Both the position numbers and the translations under genes were made by a program. Positions 10,401 through 19,983 of a stretch of 64,000 nt of DNA are shown here, in pieces; the first letter of the stretch is position 1, and each line of letters opens with the position of its first letter. A model generated the notes under the pieces. The model was given only the letters and a program-made list of their open reading frames with translations. It did no database searches and had not been told where the DNA came from. Source of the stretch: Blastocladiella emersonii ATCC 22665. Lineage: Eukaryota; Blastocladiomycota; Blastocladiomycetes; Blastocladiales; Blastocladiaceae. The stretch is from assembly GCA_025594325.1 (NCBI GenBank), contig JANHCV010000001.1:2728001-2792000 (forward strand), read 5' to 3'.

Positions 10401-13067
10401 AACGGTCAGCGCGCGGCTCAAGAAGCAGATCGACCACGTCGTCGCGATCCTCGTCGCCGGCGACATGTTCTCGCCGCAGCTCGACCAGCTCGAGGGCGAG
10501 GATATGGATGACGAGGTCAAGGAGTGGCTCGCGACCACGATCGTCGGGAAACGCACGTCGACGACGAGCGATACGCGCGCCGTGGTCGGGACCGCGACGC
10601 GGATGCACGCGACGGTTGGCCGCGTGGCCAACGCCGGCAGCATCCCGTTCGAGCAGCCGGCGTCGCTGGTCGCGGACGCGATCCCGGCCATCGAGTACCT
10701 CGCCAACGACGTGTTCCGGCTCGGCACGCTGCACACGACCCGGGTGCGCGAGATGCTCGAGGCGAGCCACCAGTGGGATTTTGACATTTTCGCGTTCACC
10801 GAGGCGACCAACGGGCACCCGCTGCTGTTCCTGTCGTACTACATGATCAAGAAGCTCAAGCTGCTCGAGGAGATCAAGGGCGTCGAGGAGATCATCCTGC
10901 TGCAGTACCTGGACGAGATCGAGCTCACGTACCAGGACAACCCGTACCACAACGCGATCCACGCCGCCGACATGACCCAGGCCATGTGGGTGTTCCTGCA
11001 CGACGAGCGGCTCGCCGGCGCGTGCTCGCCGCTCGAGCTGTTCGCCGTGATCCTCGCCTGCGCCATGCACGACGTCGACCACCCGGGCGTCACCAACGCC
11101 TTCATCGTCAAGTCGCGCCACCCGCTCGCCCTCCTGTACTCGGACACGTCCGTCCTCGAGTTCCACCACGCCGCTACGGGCATCTCGGTCGCCGAGCGGC
11201 GCGGCTTGTTCAAGAAGATGGGCCCGTCGTACGAGGACCTGCGCAAGATGATCATCGAGCTCGTCATGGCCACCGACATGGCCAAGCACTTTGAGTTCCT
11301 CAACAAGTTCAAGTCGCAGCTCGCCGCCGCGACCGCCGAGTCCCAGTCGAACGCTACAGGCGCATCGGCGGGAAGCGGCGCCCCAGCGTCTCCGTCGAGT
11401 GCCAACACGGCCGTCAACTCCCCAACGGGCGGCGGCGGCGGCTCGCCAGCCACGCCGACTGGGTCGAGCGCCGCGGGCTCGCCACCGAGCGAGGGCGTCA
11501 TGCTCAAGCTCGACAAGCCCGAAATCAAAGTGCTCGTGCTGATCATCGCCATGAAGTGCTCGGACCTCAACAACCCGACACGGCCGCGGCCAACGTCGCT
11601 CGAGTGGACCGGACGTATCATGGAGGAGTTTTACGTGCAGGGCGACCAGGAGCGCGCGCTCAACCTGCCCATCTCCAAGTTCATGGACCGCATGAGCCAG
11701 GCCGACGAGAACGTGGCCAAGTGTCAGGTACGGCGAGGTCGTGATTGACCGCGCTGATTCGTCCGCTCACGAACGCGAGCACGCGTGTGTAGACCTCATT
11801 CATCGACGTGATCGTCAGTCCGCTATACCAGGTGTGGACGTCGTACCTGCGCTCGTCCGTGACCAACAGCATCATGGCCAACGTGCACGCGAACCGGCAC
11901 TACTGGTCGCAGGGCGCTCGGTCGCGCGACAACCTGACCAACAGCCCGTCCATGGCCGCGGGCGGCGGCGGGTCCAAGTTCACGGTGAACGGGTCAACCA
12001 ACATTGTGGCCTCGGGGCTCGTGTCGGGCGCGTTCCCAGCGAGCGCGGCCGGGTCGCGGTCCAACTTCCACTTCCGCAAGGAGCGCTCGGCGAGCTTCAC
12101 GGGCAGCACGGGCACCACCGGTGCCGCGGTTCGCGGCGTGCGTCCGATCCCGCTGCCCGCGTCGAGTGCACCGGGGAGCGGCGCGGTCGGCGGGTCGCGG
12201 TCCGACAGCCACGGGTCCACGGCGTCGTCGCTCGGGTCCACGGGGACCAGCATCGCGTCGATCCGCACTAACAACACGGGTCACGCGTCGCTGCGGTTCC
12301 GGTCCACGAGCGAATACACGCACGGCGCCATCAACTACAATGCGTTCCACTACGGCTTCACCGCGGCGGACGCGGCGGGTGGCGGCGGCGGCAGCGGGCA
12401 AGGTGCCGATGGACAAACCGCAGGCGACGAGCCGGGCGTCCCGCTGGGCGCGGGCAACGGGCCGACTGTGTCGTCGATTCTCGCCAACATCACCGAGGAC
12501 AGCAATAGCAGCCTGGCCAAGACGCAGGGCAGCAGCGCGCTCGACTCGACGGCCACGGCGCTCGACGTGGTGAGCATGGAGGGCGGCGTTGGGAGCGTCA
12601 GCAGCAGCCACGCCGGGATCCCGACGTCGATGCCCGCGCTCGAGACGGCGGGCGGCGGCGGCGGCGGAGGCCTCCGCATCGCGGCGCCGTCCAACCGGCG
12701 CAGCAGCTTCAGCAGCACGGCGTCGGCCGAGTACGCGACGAGCCGGCGCGGGAGCATTGGCGGCGCGCCGCCGCCCATGACGCTCCCGGGCGCGACCGCC
12801 GCCGTGCCCTCGCCCGCGGCCCCCGTCCCTGTGCGCCGCGGGTCGGCGTCGCTCCAGGGCCTCCGCGCGCTGCCCAGAGCCATCTCGTCGCAGGGCGCGA
12901 TCGGGATGCCCAACGTGATCCTCGAGGAGGAGGACGGCGTGCACGAGGACCCATCACGGCCCGCGGCGCAGGGAAAGGAGGCGGTGCAACCGAGCGCAGC
13001 AGCAGAGGCGCCCGTCCCCATCCTCGTCGACGAGCCGCCAAGGATCACGCCGTCGTTGCAGCCGTAG
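7416..13067 (+). CDS. Receptor-type cyclic-nucleotide phosphodiesterase with degenerate 5'-nucleotidase ectodomain
   Basis: Six exons, join(7416..7664,7730..7887,7946..7992,8052..8216,8270..11727,11793..13067), encode 1783 residues in unbroken phase. Order: signal peptide or anchor (about 46-62); 5'-nucleotidase-like metallophosphoesterase region (about 67-330); 5'-nucleotidase C-terminal-like domain (about 395-600); Cys-rich GCC2/GCC3 ephrin-receptor-like repeats with CPAGSY and CPAGTV motifs (about 696-794); one membrane span (about 813-836) followed by a basic stop KKRPR; linker; class I PDE domain (about 1040-1400) with HNAIHAAD (1100) and the metal-binding signature HDVDHPGVTN (1140); a Ser/Gly-rich tail. 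The nucleotidase active site is lost: NDxH is NALR (73-76), DAGD is NTHG, GNHE is GTRE (138-141) and GHSH is GATA (279-282). A Ser/Gly/Pro loop is inserted in the PDE domain. The catalytic half should hydrolyse cAMP or cGMP. The outer half probably binds a ligand rather than catalysing. The architecture is unfamiliar to me. Confidence 0.85.
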
Positions 13068-13236
13068 TGGGTGGCCTCGCTCAGTTTTGACGGCGCGCGC
13101 GCGTTGTGCCCTAATACATTTGCTCGCCTGATTCTTTCATCCGTCGCCGTGCTGGCCGCCGTGTGGGTCGGCCGAGGCATGCGAGGAGTAGTCGCGGTGT
13201 TCAGGTTTCAGCCGTCAAGCCTGCACCTGGCCTTCG

Positions 13237-15313
13237 ATGGCGCCTCCTGCTCCCTCTCTCCCCCTCAACAACTACTCACCCTCCCATGAAAGCATAGCCG
13301 ATTGGCACCCTTGCAACTTAGCACACACCATGGCATCGACTTCCAGCGACTGCGCCGTGGTGGCGCAGTTCCAGTTCGTCGCGCTCCCGGCCAACGTCAC
13401 CGCGACGGACTGCTGCAAGGTCCCCGGCGTGTCGTGCGAGGCGGGCGACCGAGTCACCGCGCTGTACGACGCTGTGCGAGGAGAGCACCATCGGCAGGAA
13501 TCCAACCGTCGTAATGTGTAGCCGGTTCACGCGGCACACCATCAACGGAACCATCCCCGACGCTATCGGGTCGCTCAGCAGTCTGGTCCTGCTGTACGAT
13601 GCGCTCTTGCAGTGTTAGTGACTGAATGTGCGCTGACCCTGCGCACGCCTCGCTAGCGACCTGAGCACGAACCAGCTCTCAGGCCCCATCCCGTCGTCCA
13701 TCACGAACCTGCGGCGGCTGCGTGCGCTGTACGTTCTGCTCCACCCCCTGCGAGTCTTCCCTCGCTCACCGATTCGATTGCGGTGTAGAGACCTGTCACG
13801 CAACGTGCTCAACGGCTCGCTCCCCGCTGAACTCGACAAGCTCGACCAGCTCGCGTCGCTCATCGTCACCGACAACCAGCTCACGGGCCGCATCCCCGAT
13901 GGCGTGTTCAAGATGAACCGGCTGGCCGCGCTGGATCTCTCGGTCAACCGTCTCGAGGGATCGCTGCCCGACTCGCTTGGCAACATGGTCGGGTTACAAA
14001 CGCTGTACGCCGCTCGATGTCTTCTCCGTGCCCGAGCCGAATGCTGACTTTCGTTGACAGGGATCTCTCCAAGAACCAACTCTCGGGCACCATTCCGGCG
14101 ACGATTGAGCGGCTTAGCCAGCTCCAGGAACTGTACGAGCCATCGGTGCTGGTGTGTGTTGCGAGAAACCTCGCTGACTTGACGCCCGCCTTGTAGCATC
14201 CTCGCGTACAATAAGCTCGAGGGGACGATCCCGCGCGGAATTGGCAAGCTCAAGACGCTCAGTCACCTGTACGTTATCTGACCCGTGCTACCATCATCGT
14301 TAGCGAGCGCTGACTCGCGCACACTCCGTAGGTCCTTGGCGTTCAACAACCTGACGGGTCCGATCCCCGCTGCTGCCCTTGGGAACCTAACGAGCCTGCA
14401 CACTCTGTACGTCGTTATCCATCGAACACGTTTCTCGAGCGGTACCTGATCCGCGCTCGACGGTGTGTAGGGACCTGAGCGAGAACCTGCTGTCGGGCCA
14501 GATCCCGATGACGCTCGCCCACCTCAAGGAGCTCGAGTTCCTGTGCGTCGACCGCTTCGCCTGACCATGGCATGATTCTCATTCGCGCGACCTGTAGCGC
14601 GCTTAACAAGAACCGGTTGACCGGGCCTGTCCCGCCGCTCCCACCGGTCCTGTACGTCGCGCGCCGATCCGCCGAGTGCAAACGATCATGTTCTCACGAG
14701 TCTTCCCGAATGTAGCATCGACTGCACCCTGATGCGCCCCGCGCGCACCGTGGCCGAGGACCCCGAGGGCAACGATTTCTCGTGCCTCGTCAATCCCGAC
14801 CCAGCTCTGCGCATGTGCTACAACGGACTCGCCGAGCACAACCTGCGCACATGCACGACGGCGGAACTGGACGCGGCGACGCGCGCATCAGCCGAGTCAG
14901 ACGGCCCCGCAGACCTCGCGGCCGGCACCGGGGCCGGGTTCAACTGGATCACGGCCGTCCTGGTCCCGATCCTCGCCGTCGCCGCGCTCGCCATGGGGTT
15001 CGTCCTGTGGCGGCAGCGGCAGAAGCGGAAGACGCGCGGCGCGGCGTGGTTTGCGCTTGGGGGAGGCGGCGAGGCGCCGACGCCGGGGCCAAGTCGCGCG
15101 GGCGATGCGCCCGAACGCGAGTTTGTCCCGTCGGTCAGCGGGCCATCGAGCGCGCGCGTGCTGGCGTCGGCGGCGCTCGCGGTCGGTGAGAAGCCGCGCG
15201 GCGGCGGCAGCGGCGGCCACGAGCTGGTGCCGATGGGCGACCTCGATCTGGGCACGGCCACGACCGCGCTGGCCGATGAGGAGGCGGATGGGTCGCCGCC
15301 GCGCTACCGCTGA
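13237..15313 (+). CDS. Leucine-rich-repeat single-pass membrane protein (receptor-like, no kinase)
   Basis: Ten exons from the ATG at 13330: join(13330..13463,13522..13593,13657..13728,13789..14004,14061..14132,14197..14268,14332..14406,14471..14542,14598..14651,14716..15313), 478 residues. An in-frame ATG at 13237 would add 31 residues. The N-terminal cap (about 1-45) has paired cysteines (DCCKVPGVSCEAGDRV) as in plant-type LRRNT caps. About ten 24-residue repeats follow with the pattern DLSxNxLSGxIPxxIxxLxxLxxL. A membrane span (WITAVLVPILAVAALAMGF) near residue 345 is followed by a basic RQRQKRK stop and a disordered tail of about 105 residues with no kinase. Introns fall in phase 2 at the same Leu codon of each repeat. 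No signal peptide is seen with either start, so an upstream first exon may be missing. Probable ligand-binding or adhesion receptor. Confidence 0.8.
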
Positions 15314-15581
15314 TGGCCGCCGTCGCTGCCACCGTCTCGCGATGTCTCCCTCCCGACTGGCACGCATAGCCCACTTGTATCGATAATCTCACAGCACATG
15401 CACCGAATAAACCTTATCATCGGCCATCCCTGGGTGCCCCGCGTGGGTCAGAGGGAACCGCAGTGGCGCAAGGCGACCAACTGAAGGACAGGGCAGAGTG
15501 CACTCAGTCGCACTCGCTCGAGGGCGCCAAGAACTCGACCCACTCCTTCTCCCCCATCAGACTTTCATGAAGCGCTAAACC

Positions 15582-16925
15582 ATGTCAACGTTTACATGCA
15601 GCAAAGACAACCCGTGCCGCGAAGACCTGTGTTGCGGCCCTGACGGCTTGTACGGCTCCGTCCCTCACCCCCCACGACCGCGGTCGTGGAGCATCGCGAC
15701 CTGCGACGCGACCCGGCACCCCTCTGCAACACGGACGAGTCAGCTCACGCGATGTGAGGTGCACGGTGTAGCTGCTCCAAGTCGGGCAACGCGTGCGACG
15801 CGTCGCGCGGGTGCCAGGGCAACTGCCGCGCGATCCCGGACCCGGCCAAGTGCGACGACTTCAAGTCGGCGCTGTTCCCGAACCTGACGGCGACCGACTC
15901 GGTGACGCTGGCCATTCCGGCGCGCCGCCCGGCCGAGTGCGGCGACACGGTGCCTGTCCATGCCCTGCACCCGTGCGAGTTGGTCGAGGCCATGGGCGGA
16001 GCAGACGAGTGCCCCTACTGCACGTACTACTACGACCGTCTCCGCGAAGCCGCCGAGATGTACGACGTGGCGGCAGGCGACTGCTCGCGGTCCGGGTACG
16101 GCGCGACGCGGTACGCGTCGTTCCTGGCGCAGGTGCGGCACGAGACGGGCTCGCTGACGACGCTGCACCAGCCGCTCGACAACGGCGCGGGCGGCCTGCA
16201 CATGATCCCGCGCCAGTGGTTGACGGCCATCGACGCGGTGCCGCGGCTCAAGGAGGCGTGGGCCAAGGAACCCATGTTCCGCGGCATCACCGACGACCAG
16301 ATGAAGAACATTGAGAGCAACAAGACGCTCGAGCGGTTCGTCGGGCTCTGGTTGCAGTGGCCCGAAAACGCGTTTGGGTACTCGGCATGGTGGATGCCAG
16401 CGGGGGCAGCTCTCCTTGAAGAGCCCGAGTGCGGAGACCTTCGAGTTCAAATGGACATCGGCCTCGGTTCATGGGACCGCAAACGCAACATCAGCTCGGG
16501 ATACTACGAGGTGTCGCGGTGCATCTACGGGGTACGGACGCGCGCGGGCATCGACGACCCGCGACCGAGTTGACGCTGACCCCACCCCACCCCACCCGCA
16601 CGTGTAGTCGCTGTGGGACGACTGGGGCCGCGACGCGCGGCTCAAGGTGTGGCAGGCCGTGTACCCGGTCACGCAAAAGTGGAAGTCGGACGGGTACTAC
16701 CACTCGCCGGGGATCGGCGCGGGCGGCATCGCGGGTATCGTGGTGTCGGCCGTCCTGGTCGTGATCCTCGGCATCTTCGGCATCTACTTCCGCCGCATGA
16801 AGCTCAATACCCCCGGCACGCCCAAGGCCAAGTCGTCGGACGCCACGCTGTCCATGGCCGGCTCGCAGTCGACGGAGCGCCTCACGCCAGCGCAGCCGCA
16901 GCGGACCGCGAGCCAGGTCGCGTAG
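15582..16925 (+). CDS. Cysteine-rich, lysozyme/GH19-like single-pass membrane protein (tentative)
   Basis: Three exons, join(15582..15649,15772..16531,16608..16925), 381 residues in phase. The N-terminus has two Cys-rich modules resembling hevein-like chitin-binding sequence: TCSKDNPCREDLCCGPDG, then CSKSGNACDASRGCQGNC. A globular part follows with FLAQVRHETGSLTTLHQ and NGAGGLHMIPRQW. The FLAQ-x-x-HET pattern recalls the catalytic Glu region of GH19 chitinases and other lysozyme-fold enzymes. Assignment to that fold is inference. A Gly-rich segment leads into a membrane helix (IAGIVVSAVLVVILGIFGIY, about residues 313-334) and a short cytoplasmic tail. No signal peptide is visible at the ATG, so an upstream exon may be missing. 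The gene lies between the LRR gene and the flagellar coiled coil. Confidence 0.68.
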
Positions 16926-16988
16926 CTCGATGTACTTAGATACACGTGTGAACTAGATTGTGTCTATATTGCGTAGGTGGTGAGCTCG

Positions 16989-17407
16989 TCACGCGGAACC
17001 GGCCTCGGATTGCCGCTGGCGCGCCTCGACGTTGGCGATCTTGGCCAGCAGCGACTGGCGTTCCCGCAGCGCGTTGTGGTGCAGCGTTTCGGTCCTACAA
17101 CAGGTCGTCAGCGGACGCAACGCGGGACGCGGCGACGCGAGCGCAGGCAGTACCGCTCGAGCAGGCCGCGGCACTCTTCGAGCGACATGGCGGCCACGGG
17201 ATCCATGGCGGGTCCCCGGCGAGACGGAGCGCTCTCGCTGGCCCTTGGTGGTGCGGCAGCGGCAGCAGCAACGCTCGCGGGGTTCGGGAGCTGCACGCTG
17301 GCCGGCGCGCTGTCGCGCAAAAAGTAGCCGACGCCGAGGCACGGGATGATGACGCCGAGCGCAATGCCGACAGTCTTGGCCGTGGACGAGATGGCGGGGG
17401 CTGACAT
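16989..17407 (-). CDS. Small membrane-anchored protein of unknown function
   Basis: Two exons, complement(join(16989..17094,17154..17407)), give 119 residues in phase. A hydrophobic segment near the N-terminus (about residues 11-30, VGIALGVIIPCLGVGYFL) would anchor it. An Ala/Pro-rich linker follows, then a short helical tail (SLEECRGLLER, ETLHHNALRERQSLLAKIANVEARQ) that looks like a coiled coil. The intron starts GTACTG and ends TGTAG. I do not recognise the family; a mitochondrial or ER membrane subunit would fit the size. It is divergent from the ODA-docking gene over 266 bp. Confidence 0.6.
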
Positions 17408-17673
17408 TACTGCTTCATGGAGGGGTGGGTGGAGAGAGCGAGAGAACTGCCGATCGCCGCGCTAGGAAGTGCGGCGGCTGCCACGGCTGTCAGCCCGCGA
17501 GCGCACGGGGGCGGCGCGAGACGCGTCTGCGAGACACTTTTTTCGTGTGCGCTCGCGCGTCGACGCGTCGTCAACATCGTCACTCTCCGGCGTCGAACGA
17601 TAGAGCAACTCCACTTTTATGAAGCACACCCTGTAACCTGCAGCAACGCGCCGATCCATCGACACACGCAACC
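17408..17673. promoter_or_regulatory. Bidirectional promoter with GAGACGCGTC motif
   Basis: 266 bp between two divergent starts. It carries GCGCGAGACGCGTCTGCGAG at about 17514-17533 and a second ACGCGT core at about 17562. The same GAGACGCGTC element occurs in other promoters here (27784-27797, 44145-44172, 59543-59560), which suggests a shared transcription-factor site. Confidence 0.45.
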
Positions 17674-19764
17674 ATGAGCCGAGCGCAATCCGTGACCTCG
17701 GGCGAGGCCAACGATGGCGCGGGTACGCTGCCGCGCGTTGCGACCTGCATACTCTGAGCGCAGAGTAACCTCAACAACGCATGTGTAGTCGAGCTCGAGT
17801 ACAACAAGCTCCAGCGCACGTTCCGCCTCATGGAGAGCGAGCGCAAGTCGTACTCGGACGAGGCGCGGCTGCTGATCAAGAAGCAGCGGTCGGCCATCGA
17901 CAAGATGCGCCGCGACAACGAGTACCTCCTGCAGGAGCTAGCGCTGATGCAGCGGCGCGCCGAGGACTCGCGGCGCAACGGGACGGGCAGCGAGAAGGCC
18001 GACGCGCTGCACGCCGCAGCCGCCGCGTCGCAGGCGCGGATGCGCGCGGCCGCCACGGCCATCACGGCGCTCGACACGCAGGTCGCCGAGACGCACCGTG
18101 CGATCGCGGCGCAGCGGCAGGCCATGGGCGGGGTCAACGCGGCGCTCGTCAACAGCCTTGCGATCGAGAAGCAGATCCGCGTGCTCGAGAACCGGCTCGA
18201 CCAGGCCCTCGTCAAGTACAACCGCGCCCTCGCCAACAACAAGCGGCTGCGGTCCGCCATCGACAACCTGCGCCGCGAGCGGCTCGTCTTCGACACGGTC
18301 TACACCAAGTTCGAGCGCGAGCTCGCCGACCAGAAGAAGGCCATGGCCGAGATCATCGAGAGCTCCAACGCCGCCTACGAGGCCCGCGACGAGGCCCAGG
18401 CCAAGATCGTCATCCTGTCCGAGAAGGCCGACAAGGAGTGCCAGGCGTACATCCAGGAGATCAAGGAGCTCGATCGCACGCTCGAGCAGGACCGCAAGCT
18501 CAAGAACTTCCTCGCGACCAAGGCCGCCGACCGCCTCGCCGAGTCGTCGACGGGCGCCGACTCGCTGCGCAAGGCCAAGCAGCTCACCAAGACCGCCAGC
18601 AGCTCGCAGGACGTGCTCAACGCCAGCGTCGCGAGCTACGAGAAGGTGCTCTCGCACGTGCAGGAGGTGACGGGCGTCAGCAGCCTCGACGAGCTCGTGC
18701 AGCGGTTCAAGGACGTCGAGGACCAGAACTTCTCGCTCTTCAACTACGTCAACCAGGTCAACAACGAGGTCGAGAAGGTCGGCGAGGAGCTGGTCCGGAT
18801 CCAGCGCCAGATGGACCGGCTCGACGCCGAGAACGCGCAGGCCGAGGTCGACCGCAAGAAGAAGCTCGCGATCCTCGAGCACCAGCTCGGCGAGACCCGC
18901 CGCAAGACCGCCGCCATGCACGCGCGCAACGCCGAGATCCAGGCCTCGGTCGACGCCCTGTACTCGGGCGTGCGCGGCCTCGTCGACGCCTTCCGCGCGT
19001 CCTCGGTCACCGTCACGAGCACCGCGCCCGCGGCCACCGACGAGAACGGCGAGCCGACCACCCCCACGTCGCCCGCGTCCGCTGCGGCGGCGGCCGCGGA
19101 TGCCGCCGCGGAACCCGCCGTGACGACCGCCCCGTTCGATATCCCGGAACTCCACCTCCCCGCGGGCGCGACCGCCGCCGAGGCCCTGCTCGCGCACCTC
19201 GCCGCCGTCGAGGACCGCGTCAACGCGCTCCTGATCCTGCACCAGATCACGACCAACCCGCGCGCCAAGCTGGCGAGCGCGAGCGCCGCCGCCGCCGCTG
19301 CAGCAGCCGCGGCGGCCGCGGCCGGGAGCGTTCCAGGAAGCGCCGCGCCGAACGGCGGCGCGGGGGCCGCTGGTTCCGGTGCAGGTGCCGGCGAGGGCTC
19401 GGGCGGGGCGGGCGGGAGCGCGGGCGCCGGCGGGAGCGCGTCTGCATCCGCCTCAGCGACGCCCGCGGGAGGCCACGGCGCGCACCTGCGCGGCCCTGTT
19501 CCTGTCGTCGTGTCCATTGTGGCGCCGAACACGGGCGATGCGGACGACAGCGACGAGGACCACGGCGGGGCGGGCGGCGGCGCCGCGGACGACGACCGGC
19601 CGCTGTCGCGCAGCGAGCTCGCCAGCAAGACGATGCGCGGGCTCACGCGCCGCATGCAGCACGGCGGGTCCAGCAAGAAGCGGCGCGGGCGCCGCGGCAA
19701 CGGGAACGCGAACGGCGGCGCGCAGGGCGCGGGGAACGCCGTGGCCGCGGGCGGGGATAAGTAA
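17674..19764 (+). CDS. Outer dynein arm docking complex coiled-coil protein (ODAD1/CCDC114, ODA1/DC2 family)
   Basis: Two exons, join(17674..17722,17789..19764), 674 residues in phase. The family docks outer dynein arms on axonemal doublet microtubules. The diagnostic N-terminal block is LEYNKLQRTFRLMESERKSY followed by SDEARLLIKKQRSAIDKMRR, close to the DC2/ODA1 signature. Nearly continuous coiled coil runs to about residue 420, including RRERLVFDTVYTKFERELAD and the EVTGVSSLDELVQRFKDVED segment typical of CCDC63/114. The C-terminal third is Ala/Gly-rich and probably disordered, ending in a basic KKRRGRRG patch. Dikarya lack motile cilia and do not need this protein, so its presence indicates flagellated zoospores. 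CCDC63 is the close alternative, and the two are not separable here. Confidence 0.85.
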
Positions 19765-19983
19765 GCGTCGAGGTTTGTTGTTCATTCGAGAGATAGAAGA
19801 GGGAGACGTCGGTACATGGAATCTATCAATGTATTACAAGAGGGGGAATACCACCGAGAGGTGCAAAAAGGCGGGCGAGGAGGGATCGTGTACAGGGAGG
19901 AGAGGAAGGAAGCGATGCAAGCGATGCAAGCGAGAGCAAGGGAGCGACACACACAAAAAGAGAGGGGAGGTGAGGGAGAGGGA
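19765..19983. other. Short convergent intergenic region
   Basis: 219 bp between the 3' ends of the docking-complex gene and the C2H2 factor. It is relatively purine-rich on the plus strand (GAGGAGAGGAAGGAAGCG and similar), with a local GCGATGCAAGCGATGCAAGC duplication. It probably holds both 3' UTRs. Confidence 0.4.

Noticed and set aside
13068-13236. Signal-peptide exon for the LRR gene
   Set aside because: No hydrophobic frame with a donor in suitable phase was found here. The lack of a signal peptide remains unexplained rather than solved.
17781-19760. 659-codon open frame overlapping the docking-complex gene in another frame
   Set aside because: It is Arg/Ala-rich low complexity. The overlapping frame encodes a recognisable coiled coil, so this is a GC-bias shadow.
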